Shown here: piece by piece, positions 8,759 through 17,422 of the stretch
Layout of the letters: each line of letters starts with the position of its first letter
How positions within the stretch are numbered: the first letter of the stretch is position 1
Origin: an uncultured Prevotella sp.
GTDB taxonomy: Bacteria; Bacteroidota; Bacteroidia; Bacteroidales; Bacteroidaceae
Assembly: GCA_900557255.1 (NCBI GenBank)
Contig: USSA01000016.1
Span: 1 to 32,604 of the forward strand
Length of the DNA: 32,604 nucleotides
Direction: 5' to 3'
Notes under the pieces: model-generated
The model's input: the letters and a program-made list of their open reading frames with translations, nothing else
Told to the model about the DNA's origin: nothing
Database searches by the model: none
Translations under genes and position numbers: made by a program

Positions 8759-10212
8759 AGTATTACCTGATAGTAGGCGAGGCTAGTGGAGATTTGCATG
8801 CCAGCAGATTGATGCGCTCGTTGAAAAAAATAGACGAGTTTGCTGAATTCCGTTTCTTCGGCGGTGATTTGATGGCTGCTGAAGGTGGCACTCGCGTCAA
8901 GCATTTTAAGGAGTTGGCTTATATGGGTTTTGTGCCTGTTCTGCTACATTTGGGTACCATCTTTTCGAACCTGAAGAGATGCAAGGAAGATATTGTGAAA
9001 TGGAAGCCGGATGTAGTGATACTGGTAGATTATCCGGGATTTAATCTCAAGATAGCTAAGTTCTTGAAAAAGAATACCAATATCCCTGCCTATTATTACA
9101 TTTCTCCTAAGATATGGGCATGGAAAGAGTGGCGGATCCGCAGCATTAAACGTGATATCGCTGAACTCTTCTCAATCTTGCCATTCGAGGTGCCGTTCTT
9201 CGAAAAGAAGCACCGTTATCCTATTCACTATGTAGGTAATCCTACGGCTCAGGAAGTAGGGGAGTTTAGGTCGGGATATCATCAGAGTTTTACGGAATTC
9301 TGTCAGGAGAATAATCTTGACACTTATCGCCCTGTTATCGCTTTGCTGGCAGGAAGCCGTCTGCAGGAAATCAAAGACAATCTGCCGGCGATGATTGAGG
9401 TGGCTGAGCGTTTTGAAGATTATCAGATGGTGCTTGCCGGTGCTCCTTCGATAGACGATGCTTACTATGAGAAGTTTATCAAAGGTACACCTCTCAAACT
9501 GGTGCGTAACAAGACTTATCCGCTCTTGTCGCATGCTACGGCAGCTCTTGTTACCAGTGGTACTGCAACTTTAGAGACGGCTCTTTTCGATGTGCCTCAG
9601 GTGGTATGTTATGAAACGCCTGTACCTCATCTCATCCGTTTCGGTTTCAAACATATCATCAAGGTGAAGTTTATCTCGCTGGTGAATCTTATCGCCAATA
9701 AGGAGATTGTGCCGGAGATGCTTGCCGACCGCTTTACGGTTGATGGTATTGCCAACGAACTTTATCAGATTCTTCCGGGAGAACCTGGCAGGGATAAGAT
9801 GTTGGCAGAATATCAGGAAGTTCGAACTCAGTTAGGCGATAAGGTTGCGCCGGATGAGGCTGCGGGCATCATGTTTGATCTTCTGGTTAAGCGTAGGGAA
9901 ATGCTTCTCCGTATGGCTCGTGAACGTGCTGAAGCTGAAGCCAAAGCTGCAGCTGAGGCTGCAGAACGTGCGCGCCAGAAGGCGATAGCTGAAGCCGAGG
10001 CTGCTAAGAAACGTGCCGAAGAGGAAGCTTTGGCGGCGCAGAAGCGAGCTGAAGAAGAGGCTGAACTGGCAAGAATAAGAGCAGCAAAAGCCCGACTGGC
10101 GGCTGAGGCTAAGGCACGTGAGGCTCAGCAGCGTGCTGCCCAGGCGCAGCATGAGGCGTGGGAAGCCCAGAAGGGTGAACGCTTTGAAGAAGAACAGGAA
10201 AAAGGTGTATAG
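8755..10212 (+). CDS. lpxB: Lipid-A-disaccharide synthase LpxB with a long C-terminal charged helix (485 aa)
   Basis: GT19 glycosyltransferase that joins UDP-diacylglucosamine and lipid X to form the lipid A disaccharide at the inner membrane. The catalytic part covers about residues 1-380: GEASGD (8-13), VDYPGFNLKIAKFLK, YYISPKIWAWKEWR (114-127), LLAGSRLQEI (197-206) and TSGTATLETAL (267-277). LpxB proteins normally end near here. This one continues for about 105 residues (381-485) made almost only of Ala, Glu, Lys, Arg and Gln (for example AEAEAKAAAEAAERARQKA). That is a long single helix or coiled coil resembling the TolA middle domain. The DNA runs in frame with no break, so it looks like a real extension. 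The enzyme identity is firm; the tail's role is unknown. Confidence 0.95.
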   Translation: MKYYLIVGEASGDLHASRLMRSLKKIDEFAEFRFFGGDLMAAEGGTRVKHFKELAYMGFVPVLLHLGTIFSNLKRCKEDIVKWKPDVVILVDYPGFNLKIAKFLKKNTNIPAYYYISPKIWAWKEWRIRSIKRDIAELFSILPFEVPFFEKKHRYPIHYVGNPTAQEVGEFRSGYHQSFTEFCQENNLDTYRPVIALLAGSRLQEIKDNLPAMIEVAERFEDYQMVLAGAPSIDDAYYEKFIKGTPLKLVRNKTYPLLSHATAALVTSGTATLETALFDVPQVVCYETPVPHLIRFGFKHIIKVKFISLVNLIANKEIVPEMLADRFTVDGIANELYQILPGEPGRDKMLAEYQEVRTQLGDKVAPDEAAGIMFDLLVKRREMLLRMARERAEAEAKAAAEAAERARQKAIAEAEAAKKRAEEEALAAQKRAEEEAELARIRAAKARLAAEAKAREAQQRAAQAQHEAWEAQKGERFEEEQEKGV

Positions 10213-10228
10213 CTTTTTCATGGGTCAT

Positions 10229-10269
10229 CGCAAGTACTTACGTGATCCATCGGAGCTACTTGCGTTTTT
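10229..10269 (+). terminator. First terminator after lpxB
   Basis: An 8-bp perfect stem CGCAAGTA (10229-10236) with TACTTGCG (10257-10264), followed by TTTTTA. It lies 16 bases after the lpxB stop. Confidence 0.65.
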
Positions 10270-10281
10270 ATGGTATATGAA

Positions 10282-10324
10282 AAAGAAAGGCAGGGGGTTC
10301 TTTGAGGAATCCCTGCCTTTCTTT
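10282..10324. terminator. Bidirectional terminator between lpxB and cdsA
   Basis: A perfect 14-bp stem (10282-10295, AAAGAAAGGCAGGG, with 10311-10324) and a 15-base loop. Both flanks are rich in T on the outgoing strand (CTTTCTTT right, CTTTCTTTTTC on the complement). It can therefore end both the lpxB transcript and the converging cdsA transcript. Confidence 0.85.
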
Positions 10325-10371
10325 GTGCTTGACCAAACTATAGGTTTGGCCTTTATCTCATAAAAGATGTA

Positions 10372-11238
10372 TTATCCAAACAACTGGATGGTGTATAGGT
10401 AGATTACTGCTGCCGGTATCGCCATGAGCGAAGAGTCGAAGCGGTCGAGCATGCCTCCATGTCCTGGCAGGATGTTGCCGCTATCCTTTACTCCGAGGGT
10501 ACGCTTGAAGAGGCTTTCTACCAGATCGCCCCATGTGCCGAAGAATACCACAACTAGACCTAAACCTTCCCAACCGAGAATGCTGAGACGGTGGGCTTCG
10601 CCATCGTTGGCAATATAGCCGATGATACCTGCTGCTATCAGTACGAATATGCCTCCGCCTATGCTACCTTCCCAACTCTTGGCTGGACTGATGCGAGGAA
10701 AGAGCTTATGCTTGCCGAAAAGCGAACCGCTGCAATAGGCACCGGTATCATTGGTCCAGAGGAAAATGAAAATGCTCAAAGGCAGCAGCATGTCGTAATG
10801 TATCTGACCATCGAAGGCTGATGTCTCGAAACTCAATACATTGATCATCGAGAAAGGCAAGGCGATGTACAACTGAGAGAGCATAGTATAAGCCCAATCG
10901 TTGATGGCATCCTTGTTGCCTGTATACAGTTCGCTGATGAAGAGATAGAGGATGGTGAGCAGATAAGGTACGAAAACCACAAAATTGCCCACAATACCCA
11001 TGCGGAAACCTGCCACGGCAAGAAAGAAGTAAACACCCGCTACGGTGCTGATGAAACGGTTTACCGTAACATTCTCCTTCTGGTTAACTAATCCGCAATA
11101 CTCCCAGATGCTCAATCCGGTAATGAGGGCGAACAGGATAACCATTGCCCTGGGATTGAGAAAGCAAGATACCATGCACACCACGAAAAATACGCCTGTG
11201 ATGGATCTTATCACTAGATTCTTCTGTTTGTCAGTCAT
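10372..11238 (-). CDS. cdsA: Phosphatidate cytidylyltransferase CdsA (288 aa)
   Basis: Integral membrane enzyme that makes CDP-diacylglycerol from phosphatidate and CTP, the branch point of phospholipid synthesis. The PROSITE-type CDS signature is complete at residues 242-266: SLFKRTLGVKDSGNILPGHG, then GMLDR. At least seven hydrophobic segments are seen (for example 8-45, 62-100, 150-165, 193-212, 225-240, 270-288). FPRISPAKSWEGSIGG (180-195) is also typical. It starts 11 bases after the ftsH stop and is the last gene of rsfS-ftsH-cdsA. Confidence 0.95.
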   Translation of the reverse strand: MTDKQKNLVIRSITGVFFVVCMVSCFLNPRAMVILFALITGLSIWEYCGLVNQKENVTVNRFISTVAGVYFFLAVAGFRMGIVGNFVVFVPYLLTILYLFISELYTGNKDAINDWAYTMLSQLYIALPFSMINVLSFETSAFDGQIHYDMLLPLSIFIFLWTNDTGAYCSGSLFGKHKLFPRISPAKSWEGSIGGGIFVLIAAGIIGYIANDGEAHRLSILGWEGLGLVVVFFGTWGDLVESLFKRTLGVKDSGNILPGHGGMLDRFDSSLMAIPAAVIYLYTIQLFG

Positions 11239-11249
11239 ATCGGTTTGTT

Positions 11250-13340
11250 TTATTCGTTCTTGTTTTCTTCCGAACCTTCATCCTTCTTGGAAGTCTCATC
11301 AGAATCAGCATTCTTCTTCTGGTTCTCTTCATGCTCCTTGATGGCAGCCTGAACTTCAGGAAGTTCCTTTACGGCGTCATCGTCAATCTTAGGCTGTTCG
11401 TCTTCCATGATTTCCTGCGAACGGCTCAACCAAGGGCGCTTGCCAAAGATATGTTCTACGTCTTCTGCCATAATCACCTCTTTCTTGATCAGAAGTTCTG
11501 CTAAGGCATTGTGGCCTTCCTTGTGCTCCATCAGAATGTTCTTGGCACGGGTATACTGCTCGTTGACAATCTTCAGAACTTCCTGGTCTATCTCGCGGGC
11601 TGTAGACTCAGAGTACGGACGCTGGAATGCATATTCGTTCCGGTTGTAAAAGCAGATGTTTGGCAACGTCTTGCTCATACCGAGATAAGCTACCATACCA
11701 TAAGCACTCTTTGTGGCGCGCTCCAGGTCGTTCATGGCTCCTGACGAAATATGACCGGTGAAGAGTTCTTCTGCGGCACGTCCACCCATTAATGAACACA
11801 TCTCGTCGAGCATCTGTTCCTTGGTGGTTATCTGGCGCTCTTCTGGCAGATACCATGCTGCACCGAGAGCCTGACCACGAGGCACGATGGTAACCTTGAT
11901 GAGAGGGTTGGCATACTGGCAGAACCATGAGATGGTTGCGTGGCCTGCTTCGTGGAGAGCGATGCTACGCTTCTCGTCGGCAGTCATCACCTTAGTCTTC
12001 TTCTCCAGACCGCCTACAATACGGTCTACTGCATCGAGGAAATCCTGTTTGCAAACAGCCTTCTTGTCGTGGCGTGCAGCAATGAGGGCTGCCTCGTTAC
12101 AAACGTTGGCAATATCTGCACCCGAGAAACCTGGAGTCTGGCGTGCCAGTAGATCAACATCTACTGTTTCGTCTATCTTGATAGGCTTGAGATGAACCAG
12201 GAAGATAGCCTTACGTTCGTTCAAACCAGGGAGATCTACGTGAATTTCGCGGTCGAAACGTCCGGCACGGAGCAAGGCGCTGTCGAGCATGTCTACACGG
12301 TTGGTAGCTGCAAGGATGATGACACCACTGTTGGTACCGAAACCATCCATCTCTGTAAGGAGAGCGTTCAATGTGTTCTCGCGCTCATCATTACCACCCA
12401 TGGCTGGGTTCTTGCTGCGGGCACGGCCTACAGCATCAATCTCATCGATAAAGATGATACAAGGTGATTTCTCTTTAGCCTGGCGGAACAGGTCGCGTAC
12501 ACGTGAGGCACCTACACCTACGAACATTTCAACGAAGTCGGAACCGCTCATGGAGAAGAAAGGTACGCCAGCCTCGCCGGCAACAGCCTTAGCCAAGAGG
12601 GTCTTACCAGTTCCCGGAGGGCCTACGAGAAGGGCTCCCTTTGGAATTTTACCACCCAAGTCGGTATATTTTTGTGGGTTTTTCAGGAAGTCTACAATTT
12701 CCTTCACTTCCTGCTTGGCACCTTCCTGTCCGGCAACATCCTTAAAGGTAATGCCGATGGCATTTCCCTTTTCGTACATCTTGGCTTTGCTTTTGCCTAC
12801 GCTGAAGATGCCGCCGCCCATACCGCCGCTGCCCATACCGCCGCTGAATCTTCCAGACATCCAAAGGATGAAGAATACGAAGAAGAGCAGAGGTGCCAGA
12901 TTGAAGAGCGTGCTTAAGAAGTCGTTATCCTTCTGGTTGTCGTAGCTGAAAGAGCGAATCTTCTTTTCTTTCAACATCTGGTTGGCATAGCGTTCCACTT
13001 CGTCAACCGAACCGAACTGTACTTTTACGTATGGGTTAGGACCTACAGACTTTGCCGGCATATTGTATACATCGCGCGTATATTTCGGGTTGATGTATAT
13101 TTTGAGGGTGCTTTCTGTTTTATTGGCCACAACACTGAGCACATAACCCTTGTCGACATACTGTTTGAACTGGGTGTATGTGGCTTCCTTAGCAGCGCTG
13201 CCTCCAATCGCATCGCCTCCTCCTGTAAAGAAGAGGATGATCATGGTGATGAGGCAGATGGTGAAAAGCCAGGTCATATTAAATCGTGGCATCTTGGGTC
13301 CGCCATTGCCACGAGGCTTCATATTATTGCTTTGTTCCAT
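11250..13340 (-). CDS. ftsH: ATP-dependent zinc metalloprotease FtsH (696 aa)
   Basis: Membrane-anchored AAA+ protease that removes misassembled membrane proteins and short-lived regulators. Order: transmembrane helix at about 23-40, periplasmic domain, second helix at 147-162, Gly/Met-rich linker (167-177, [11 protein letters not shown]), AAA module with GPPGTGKT (240-247), Walker B FIDEID (297-302) and the [23 protein letters not shown] (345-364), then the protease domain with the zinc motif HEAGH (463-467). The C-terminus is a Glu/Asp/Lys-rich tail (about 640-696). In E. coli FtsH controls lipid A synthesis through LpxC. Its position next to cdsA and across from lpxB is suggestive only. 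Confidence 0.98.
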   Translation of the reverse strand: MEQSNNMKPRGNGGPKMPRFNMTWLFTICLITMIILFFTGGGDAIGGSAAKEATYTQFKQYVDKGYVLSVVANKTESTLKIYINPKYTRDVYNMPAKSVGPNPYVKVQFGSVDEVERYANQMLKEKKIRSFSYDNQKDNDFLSTLFNLAPLLFFVFFILWMSGRFSGGMGSGGMGGGIFSVGKSKAKMYEKGNAIGITFKDVAGQEGAKQEVKEIVDFLKNPQKYTDLGGKIPKGALLVGPPGTGKTLLAKAVAGEAGVPFFSMSGSDFVEMFVGVGASRVRDLFRQAKEKSPCIIFIDEIDAVGRARSKNPAMGGNDERENTLNALLTEMDGFGTNSGVIILAATNRVDMLDSALLRAGRFDREIHVDLPGLNERKAIFLVHLKPIKIDETVDVDLLARQTPGFSGADIANVCNEAALIAARHDKKAVCKQDFLDAVDRIVGGLEKKTKVMTADEKRSIALHEAGHATISWFCQYANPLIKVTIVPRGQALGAAWYLPEERQITTKEQMLDEMCSLMGGRAAEELFTGHISSGAMNDLERATKSAYGMVAYLGMSKTLPNICFYNRNEYAFQRPYSESTAREIDQEVLKIVNEQYTRAKNILMEHKEGHNALAELLIKKEVIMAEDVEHIFGKRPWLSRSQEIMEDEQPKIDDDAVKELPEVQAAIKEHEENQKKNADSDETSKKDEGSEENKNE

Positions 13341-13410
13341 TTTATTTTATATGTATAACTTTTAGTCGAAAAACAATGTCTGATCCATCATGTAGGATGG
13401 GAGAGACTGA

Positions 13411-13770
13411 CTAGTCGAGATCAGGTATATGGGTGAGCTTTGCATCCTCCCATAAATGTTCGAGGTCGTAATAAGCACGTACTTCCGGAAGGAAGATGTG
13501 TACTAATACGTCAACAAAGTCCATTGCCACCCACTGGTCGTTGCCGAGACCTGCTACATTTACAGGTTTTTCTTTCAGGTTCTTGCGCACGATGTCTCCC
13601 ACAGAACCTGCGATAGCTTCAACCTGAGTAGGGCTTCCTCCCTGGCAGATGATGAAGTACTTGGCAATGCTTCCATCGATTTCTGTCAGGTCGGCGATAA
13701 CAATGTCTTGACCTTTCTTTTCTTGTATACCTTCTTTAATAGTCTCTACGAGTTGTTTAACTGTGTTCAT
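13411..13770 (-). CDS. rsfS: Ribosome silencing factor RsfS (119 aa)
   Basis: Binds L14 on the large ribosomal subunit and blocks subunit joining under starvation. The family core is clear: DIVIADLTEIDGSIAKYFIICQG (24-46), then VNVAGLGNDQWVAMDFVDVLVHIFLPEVRAYYDLEHLW (about 74-111). Full-length with no odd residues. It is the first gene of the rsfS-ftsH-cdsA set, 70 bases before ftsH, and is preceded by a promoter box at 13814-13821. Confidence 0.96.
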   Translation of the reverse strand: MNTVKQLVETIKEGIQEKKGQDIVIADLTEIDGSIAKYFIICQGGSPTQVEAIAGSVGDIVRKNLKEKPVNVAGLGNDQWVAMDFVDVLVHIFLPEVRAYYDLEHLWEDAKLTHIPDLD

Positions 13771-13813
13771 TTATCTTTTCTTTCTTACTTAATTTATATT
13801 CTCTATTTTTCTG

Positions 13814-13821
13814 CAAAGATA
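13814..13821 (-). promoter_or_regulatory. -7 box for rsfS-ftsH-cdsA
   Basis: The minus strand reads TATCTTTGC, matching TAnnTTTGC, 43 bases upstream of the rsfS ATG. No TTG lies at 19-21 bases. The surrounding 60 bases are very AT-rich. Confidence 0.5.
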
Positions 13822-13913
13822 CATTATTATAATGGAAAATCGACTTAAAAGGCAAAAAAAATGTGGAAAATTAAAGAAATTGCGCTTTTTTTAGAAAAAA
13901 GTGCCGAAAAATT

Positions 13914-13943
13914 TTGTAGGTTCAAAAAAAACTAGTACCTTTG
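13914..13943 (+). promoter_or_regulatory. Consensus promoter of tRNA-Gln
   Basis: TTG at 13914-13916, a spacer of exactly 19 bases, and TACCTTTGC from 13936. This is the full Bacteroidetes primary-sigma consensus. Transcription should begin near 13950, about 33 bases before the mature tRNA 5' end. Confidence 0.85.
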
Positions 13944-13982
13944 CACTCGCAATTGAGAACAGAACATCTCGTTTGCTGATAT

Positions 13983-14053
13983 TGGGATATGGTGTAATGG
14001 TAACACTACAGATTCTGGTCCTGTCATTCCTGGTTCGAGTCCGGGTATCCCAA
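13983..14053 (+). tRNA. tRNA-Gln (anticodon CTG)
   Basis: A 71-base cloverleaf. The acceptor TGGGATA pairs with TATCCCA (14046-14052), with discriminator A at 14053. The D-arm is GTGTAATGGTAACAC, the anticodon loop TTCTGGT (anticodon CTG, reading CAG), and the T-arm contains GGTTCGAGTCC. CCA is not encoded. The U-A first acceptor pair is typical of glutamine tRNAs. Confidence 0.95.
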
Positions 14054-14067
14054 CTCATACGGTAAGG

Positions 14068-14098
14068 CATCTTTCAGTAATGAAAGGTGTTTTTTTTT
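14068..14098 (+). terminator. Terminator of tRNA-Gln
   Basis: A 9-bp stem, 14068-14076 with 14081-14089 (CATCTTTCA/TGAAAGGTG, one G-T pair), a GTAA loop, then nine T's. Confidence 0.9.
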
Positions 14099-14134
14099 GT
14101 TTATAGGAATTCTGTTTTATGGAGTATTCATAAC

Positions 14135-14168
14135 AATAAACCCCAGAGCTCTCGCCCTGGGGTTTATT
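14135..14168 (-). terminator. Terminator of the DUF349 gene
   Basis: A perfect 12-bp stem, AATAAACCCCAG (14135-14146) with CTGGGGTTTATT (14157-14168), starting 4 bases past the DUF349 stop codon. The outgoing minus strand continues TTTATTGTTAT. Confidence 0.8.
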
Positions 14169-14172
14169 GTAT

Positions 14173-15942
14173 TTATTTCTTCTCGGCATCAATAGCCTTG
14201 ATTTTCTGCTTTACCATTTCGAGGTCAGCCTTGAGTTTCTCAATCTTACGGTTCATTTCTTCTACCAGGCTGTTGCCCTTCTTGCTGGCCGTATTGAAGA
14301 ACCCGAGGTTGTTCTCGTAGGTAGTAATCTCGCTGCGCAACTGGTCGTAGCGGCGCAAGAGTTTGCCACGCTCATTGCCGAGTGCATTGCCGCCTTCCTT
14401 GGCAACATTCTTCAAGTTGTTCTTGAAGTTGTCGAAGTGGCGCTTTGCGTTGGTGGCATGAAGTTTCTCGTAGGCTGCATCGATAGCCTCATGATACTCT
14501 TTATAGACCTTGTCTTTCTCTTTGAAAGGAACGTGTCCGATTGCACTGTATTGCTTGGCAAGATCTTTGAGCTTCTTTTGGAAATCGTTGTCTGAAATCT
14601 CTGCAACTACAAGTTCCTTGAGCTGGGCAATAATGTTGCGCTTCTTGTCCAGATTGGCATGTTCCTCGCTGCGTGAACCGGCATTCTGCTTGTTGCGGGC
14701 TTCGAAGAACTTGTTGCAGGTATCCAGAAATTCCTTCCAGAGCAATTCGCCTTGTTTATGAGGTACGGTACCCACCTTCTTCCATTCTTTCTGGAGAGCG
14801 ATGAACTTGTCGCCAGTCTTCTTCCAGTCTGTACTGTCAGCCAGTTCCTTTGCCTTGTTTACGAGTTGCTGTTTCTTTTCGAGATTGGCAGAGTAGGTAT
14901 CTTTCAATCCTTTGAAGAATTCTGCCTTCTTGTTGAAGAATTCATCGTTGGCGATGCGGAAACGCTCGAAAATCTTGACGTTCATCTTCTGAGGGGCAAA
15001 ACCGATAGTGCGCCACTCTTTCTGAATCTCTATGATTTCCTGGGTAACCTTCTCCCAGTCCTTAGCAGTCTTGTATTCTCCTTGGTTGGCAGCCTCTACC
15101 TTTTCGCAGAGGGCAGTTTTCTTGGCGAGGTTTTCCTCTTCCTTGGCACGCAGGTCTTCGAAGTGCTGCTGGTGCTTCTTGTTGATAACAGTGCTGGCAG
15201 CCTTGAAACGCTCCCAAATCTGTTCTCTCAACTCCTTGGCAACAGGACCAATCTCACGATATTGCTGGTGGAGGTCCTGAAGCTGGTGGAAGGCAGAAAT
15301 AACATCCTCTTCCTCATTGAGTTTCTCTGCAGCCTCGCAGAGTTTGGTCTTGGCTTCAAGATTCTTTTTGAAATCATATTCGCGGGCTTCGCTGTTCAAC
15401 TTGAGCATGTCGTAGAACTGCTCTACATAGAGCTGGTAGTTCTTCCATACCTCGTTTGCCTTGTCTGCAGGGATATTCTTGATTTCCTTCCATTCCTGCT
15501 GCAAGGCCTTGAAGTCCTGATATGATTTGTTGGCCTCCTCCGGTGAGGTGGTCATGGCCTTTATCTTTTCGATAATTTCCTCTTTTTTGCGGAGATTATC
15601 TTGTTTTTCTTCTTCTTGTGCCAGGAAGATCTTGGCTCTTTTCTCCTTGATGAGTTGCATCTCAGCCTTGAAGGCTTCTTCGGTGTCATCCGGTAGAAGG
15701 ATATACTTCTCTGGGTCACCGCCTTTTGCGAGATACTCTTTCATCTGTGCGTCTCTTTCTGCGAGATGAATCTTGTAGAAAGTAGTCTTGAGTAGGTCGA
15801 GTTCCTCCTTGTTTGGATTTTCGCTGCTATGAGCGATTTCCTTTACTCTTTCGAGCACTTCCTGCTTGGTGGCATAAGCCTTCTTGGCAGGGTCTTCCAG
15901 GGTGCTCTGCTGCAACAGAGCTTTTTCTTGAGAGTCCATCAT
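14173..15942 (-). CDS. DUF349 repeat protein, long helical (589 aa)
   Basis: A soluble protein built from several DUF349 repeats, recognisable by recurring W-K-x-hydrophobic-G segments (LQQEWKEIKNIPADKANEVWKNY, IQKEWRTIGFAPQKMNVKIFERF, LQKEWKKVGTVPHKQGELLWKEF and AKQYSAIGHVPFKEKDKVYKEY). A C-terminal coiled coil (about 545-585) follows. It is extremely rich in Lys, Glu and Leu and has no signal peptide, membrane segment or catalytic motif. Its function is unknown; DUF349 proteins occur widely in Bacteroidetes. It appears monocistronic, bounded by its own hairpin and by corA's terminator. Confidence 0.9.
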   Translation of the reverse strand: MMDSQEKALLQQSTLEDPAKKAYATKQEVLERVKEIAHSSENPNKEELDLLKTTFYKIHLAERDAQMKEYLAKGGDPEKYILLPDDTEEAFKAEMQLIKEKRAKIFLAQEEEKQDNLRKKEEIIEKIKAMTTSPEEANKSYQDFKALQQEWKEIKNIPADKANEVWKNYQLYVEQFYDMLKLNSEAREYDFKKNLEAKTKLCEAAEKLNEEEDVISAFHQLQDLHQQYREIGPVAKELREQIWERFKAASTVINKKHQQHFEDLRAKEEENLAKKTALCEKVEAANQGEYKTAKDWEKVTQEIIEIQKEWRTIGFAPQKMNVKIFERFRIANDEFFNKKAEFFKGLKDTYSANLEKKQQLVNKAKELADSTDWKKTGDKFIALQKEWKKVGTVPHKQGELLWKEFLDTCNKFFEARNKQNAGSRSEEHANLDKKRNIIAQLKELVVAEISDNDFQKKLKDLAKQYSAIGHVPFKEKDKVYKEYHEAIDAAYEKLHATNAKRHFDNFKNNLKNVAKEGGNALGNERGKLLRRYDQLRSEITTYENNLGFFNTASKKGNSLVEEMNRKIEKLKADLEMVKQKIKAIDAEKK

Positions 15943-16011
15943 GTCACTTTGTTTAGTTTATGATTCGAGTTTCTTGGGCCGGTAGTCGCTTATCCGCAAT
16001 TCGACCCCATA

Positions 16012-16019
16012 CAAAATTA
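16012..16019 (-). promoter_or_regulatory. Possible -7 box for the DUF349 gene
   Basis: The minus strand reads TAATTTTG. A TTG occurs 16 bases further upstream (16036-16038), shorter than the usual 19-21. The leader would be about 60 bases. Confidence 0.4.
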
Positions 16020-16046
16020 TATTATTAATAAGTTGCAAACTTAAAA

Positions 16047-16085
16047 AAAAAAATCGAATATCTTGCCATGATATTCGATTTTTTA
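16047..16085 (-). terminator. Terminator of the CorA gene
   Basis: A 14-bp perfect stem (16048-16061 with 16071-16084, AAAAAATCGAATAT and complement) followed on the minus strand by an unbroken run of T's. It lies about 95 bases after the CorA stop. Confidence 0.85.
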
Positions 16086-16177
16086 ATTTTTTTTGTATTT
16101 ATAATTGCCTTTTTCTTGCTAATCATCGTTTTATGTGCTCTTTCAGGCTACTTAATGCATATCAGAGTGGTATATGC

Positions 16178-17104
16178 TTAGAGCAGGCGCTTGTATCTGA
16201 GGAAGCCCCATGAAAGTGCAGAAACGAGCACGGAGATAACCAGGGCAATGGCAAATCCGTAATGGCTGTCTTCCATACCGTTGATTAAGTTCATACCGAA
16301 CAATGAGGAAATCAGCGTAGGCAACATCATGACGATACTGATACTGGTCAGGGTACGCATCGTGGTATTCATGTTGTTGTTGATGATGCTCGAATAGGTA
16401 TCCATCGTCGACTCCAGAATGTCGGAGTAGATGCTTGTAGTTTCGCGTGCCTGTGTCATCTCGATGTTTACGTCTTCGATGAGGTCGGCATCAAGTTCGT
16501 CCACCTGCAGCTTGAACTTCAACTTAGACAGGAGATTCTCGTTGCCTCGGATAGAGGTGATGAAGTATGTAAGGGAGTCCTGCAGGCGGCTCAGGCCAAT
16601 CAGGCTCTCATTGTTTACACCATGATCGAGGTTTCGTTTTGCCTTTTCTATGAGCGAATTGATCTGTTTCAATCGCTTCAGATACCAAACCGCTGATGAA
16701 AGGAAGAGACGGAAGGTCATGTCTACATAGTCGGTGAACCCCTCGCTGCGCTTCTGCTGGTAGCTTACGAAATCAATCATCATATTGGTTTCATAATAGC
16801 ATACGGTGATGGTAACATCGCGCTTATGGATGATACCCAGAGGCACGGTGGTGTATGGGGTACGGCTGCGTATTTCCTTGACATAAGGGATACGGAGGAT
16901 GATGAGCATCCAGCCATCGTCATATTCATAGCGGGCACGCTCATCGGTATCGCTGATATCCGAGAGGAAATAATCAGGGATCTTGAATTCTTCTTCCAGC
17001 AAGCGCTGGTCTTCATCAGTTGGACATGTTACTTGTATCCAGCAGTTTGGCTGCCACTCATTGAGTACAGTCAGATTCTTGTCTATATTCCAATAAGTCT
17101 TCAT
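16178..17104 (-). CDS. corA: CorA-family Mg2+/Co2+ transporter (308 aa)
   Basis: Inner-membrane divalent-cation channel. There is a large cytosolic N-terminal domain (1-250) with a long stalk helix (about 140-250), then two C-terminal transmembrane helices. The first ends in the pore signature GMN (270-272, in SSLFGMNLINGMEDSHYG) and the second is about 283-301, followed by the basic end RYKRLL. The GMN is intact and the short loop after it is acidic, as usual. Mg2+ is the default substrate, but Co2+, Ni2+ or Zn2+ cannot be excluded. A long leader with alternative hairpins precedes it. Confidence 0.92.
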   Translation of the reverse strand: MKTYWNIDKNLTVLNEWQPNCWIQVTCPTDEDQRLLEEEFKIPDYFLSDISDTDERARYEYDDGWMLIILRIPYVKEIRSRTPYTTVPLGIIHKRDVTITVCYYETNMMIDFVSYQQKRSEGFTDYVDMTFRLFLSSAVWYLKRLKQINSLIEKAKRNLDHGVNNESLIGLSRLQDSLTYFITSIRGNENLLSKLKFKLQVDELDADLIEDVNIEMTQARETTSIYSDILESTMDTYSSIINNNMNTTMRTLTSISIVMMLPTLISSLFGMNLINGMEDSHYGFAIALVISVLVSALSWGFLRYKRLL

Positions 17105-17110
17105 AGTTTG

Positions 17111-17197
17111 CTAATCTCCACATAATAAAAGTTTGGGGTATGGAGACTAGCGCTTGGGTATGGCCTACTGAAAGGCTTTGCCGTTGCTGAATCTCCA
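17111..17197 (-). promoter_or_regulatory. Possible alternative-hairpin leader of corA
   Basis: CTAATCTCCA (17111-17120) can pair with TGGAGACTAG (17141-17150), with 9 of 10 positions paired, directly before the corA ATG. A second TCTCCA at 17192-17197, in a similar context (TTGCTGAATCTCCAC against TTGCTAATCTCCAC), can pair with the same TGGAGA at 17141-17146. The two hairpins exclude each other. The inverted and direct repeats are seen; any regulatory role is inference. Confidence 0.35.
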
Positions 17198-17323
17198 CGC
17201 CTTACAATTCATTATTGTTCTCCGCGTGATAATCGTCCATTTTGGTGTTATTTTAATGAAACTTATGCAAGTGAATTTGTATGATCTGCTACAGAGATTT
17301 TACAAGACTTGCGAAATCGACTG

Positions 17324-17331
17324 CAAAGGTA
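17324..17331 (-). promoter_or_regulatory. -7 box for corA
   Basis: The minus strand reads TACCTTTGC, a perfect match to TAnnTTTGC. A TTG is 23 bases upstream, a little too far. It implies a leader of about 210 bases, the main content of the 318-base corA-pepD gap apart from the pepD terminator. Confidence 0.55.
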
Positions 17332-17355
17332 ATGATTTCTTTTGAAAACTGGAAC

Positions 17356-17395
17356 AAAAAAGCCGAGAATTTTCACTCTCGGCTTTCTTTTTTAA
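17356..17395 (-). terminator. Terminator of pepD
   Basis: A 10-bp perfect stem AAAGCCGAGA (17359-17368) with TCTCGGCTTT (17377-17386), an 8-base loop, and T's on the minus-strand exit (TTTTTTGTTCC). Confidence 0.85.
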
Positions 17396-17422
17396 TCTTT
17401 TTGTAATTTCGTTCCCCATTTT

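Noticed and set aside
14752..15525. 257-codon plus-strand ORF
   Set aside because: Antisense to the DUF349 gene. Its Leu/Phe/Val-rich translation is the mirror of Lys/Glu-rich helical codons and only mimics a membrane protein.
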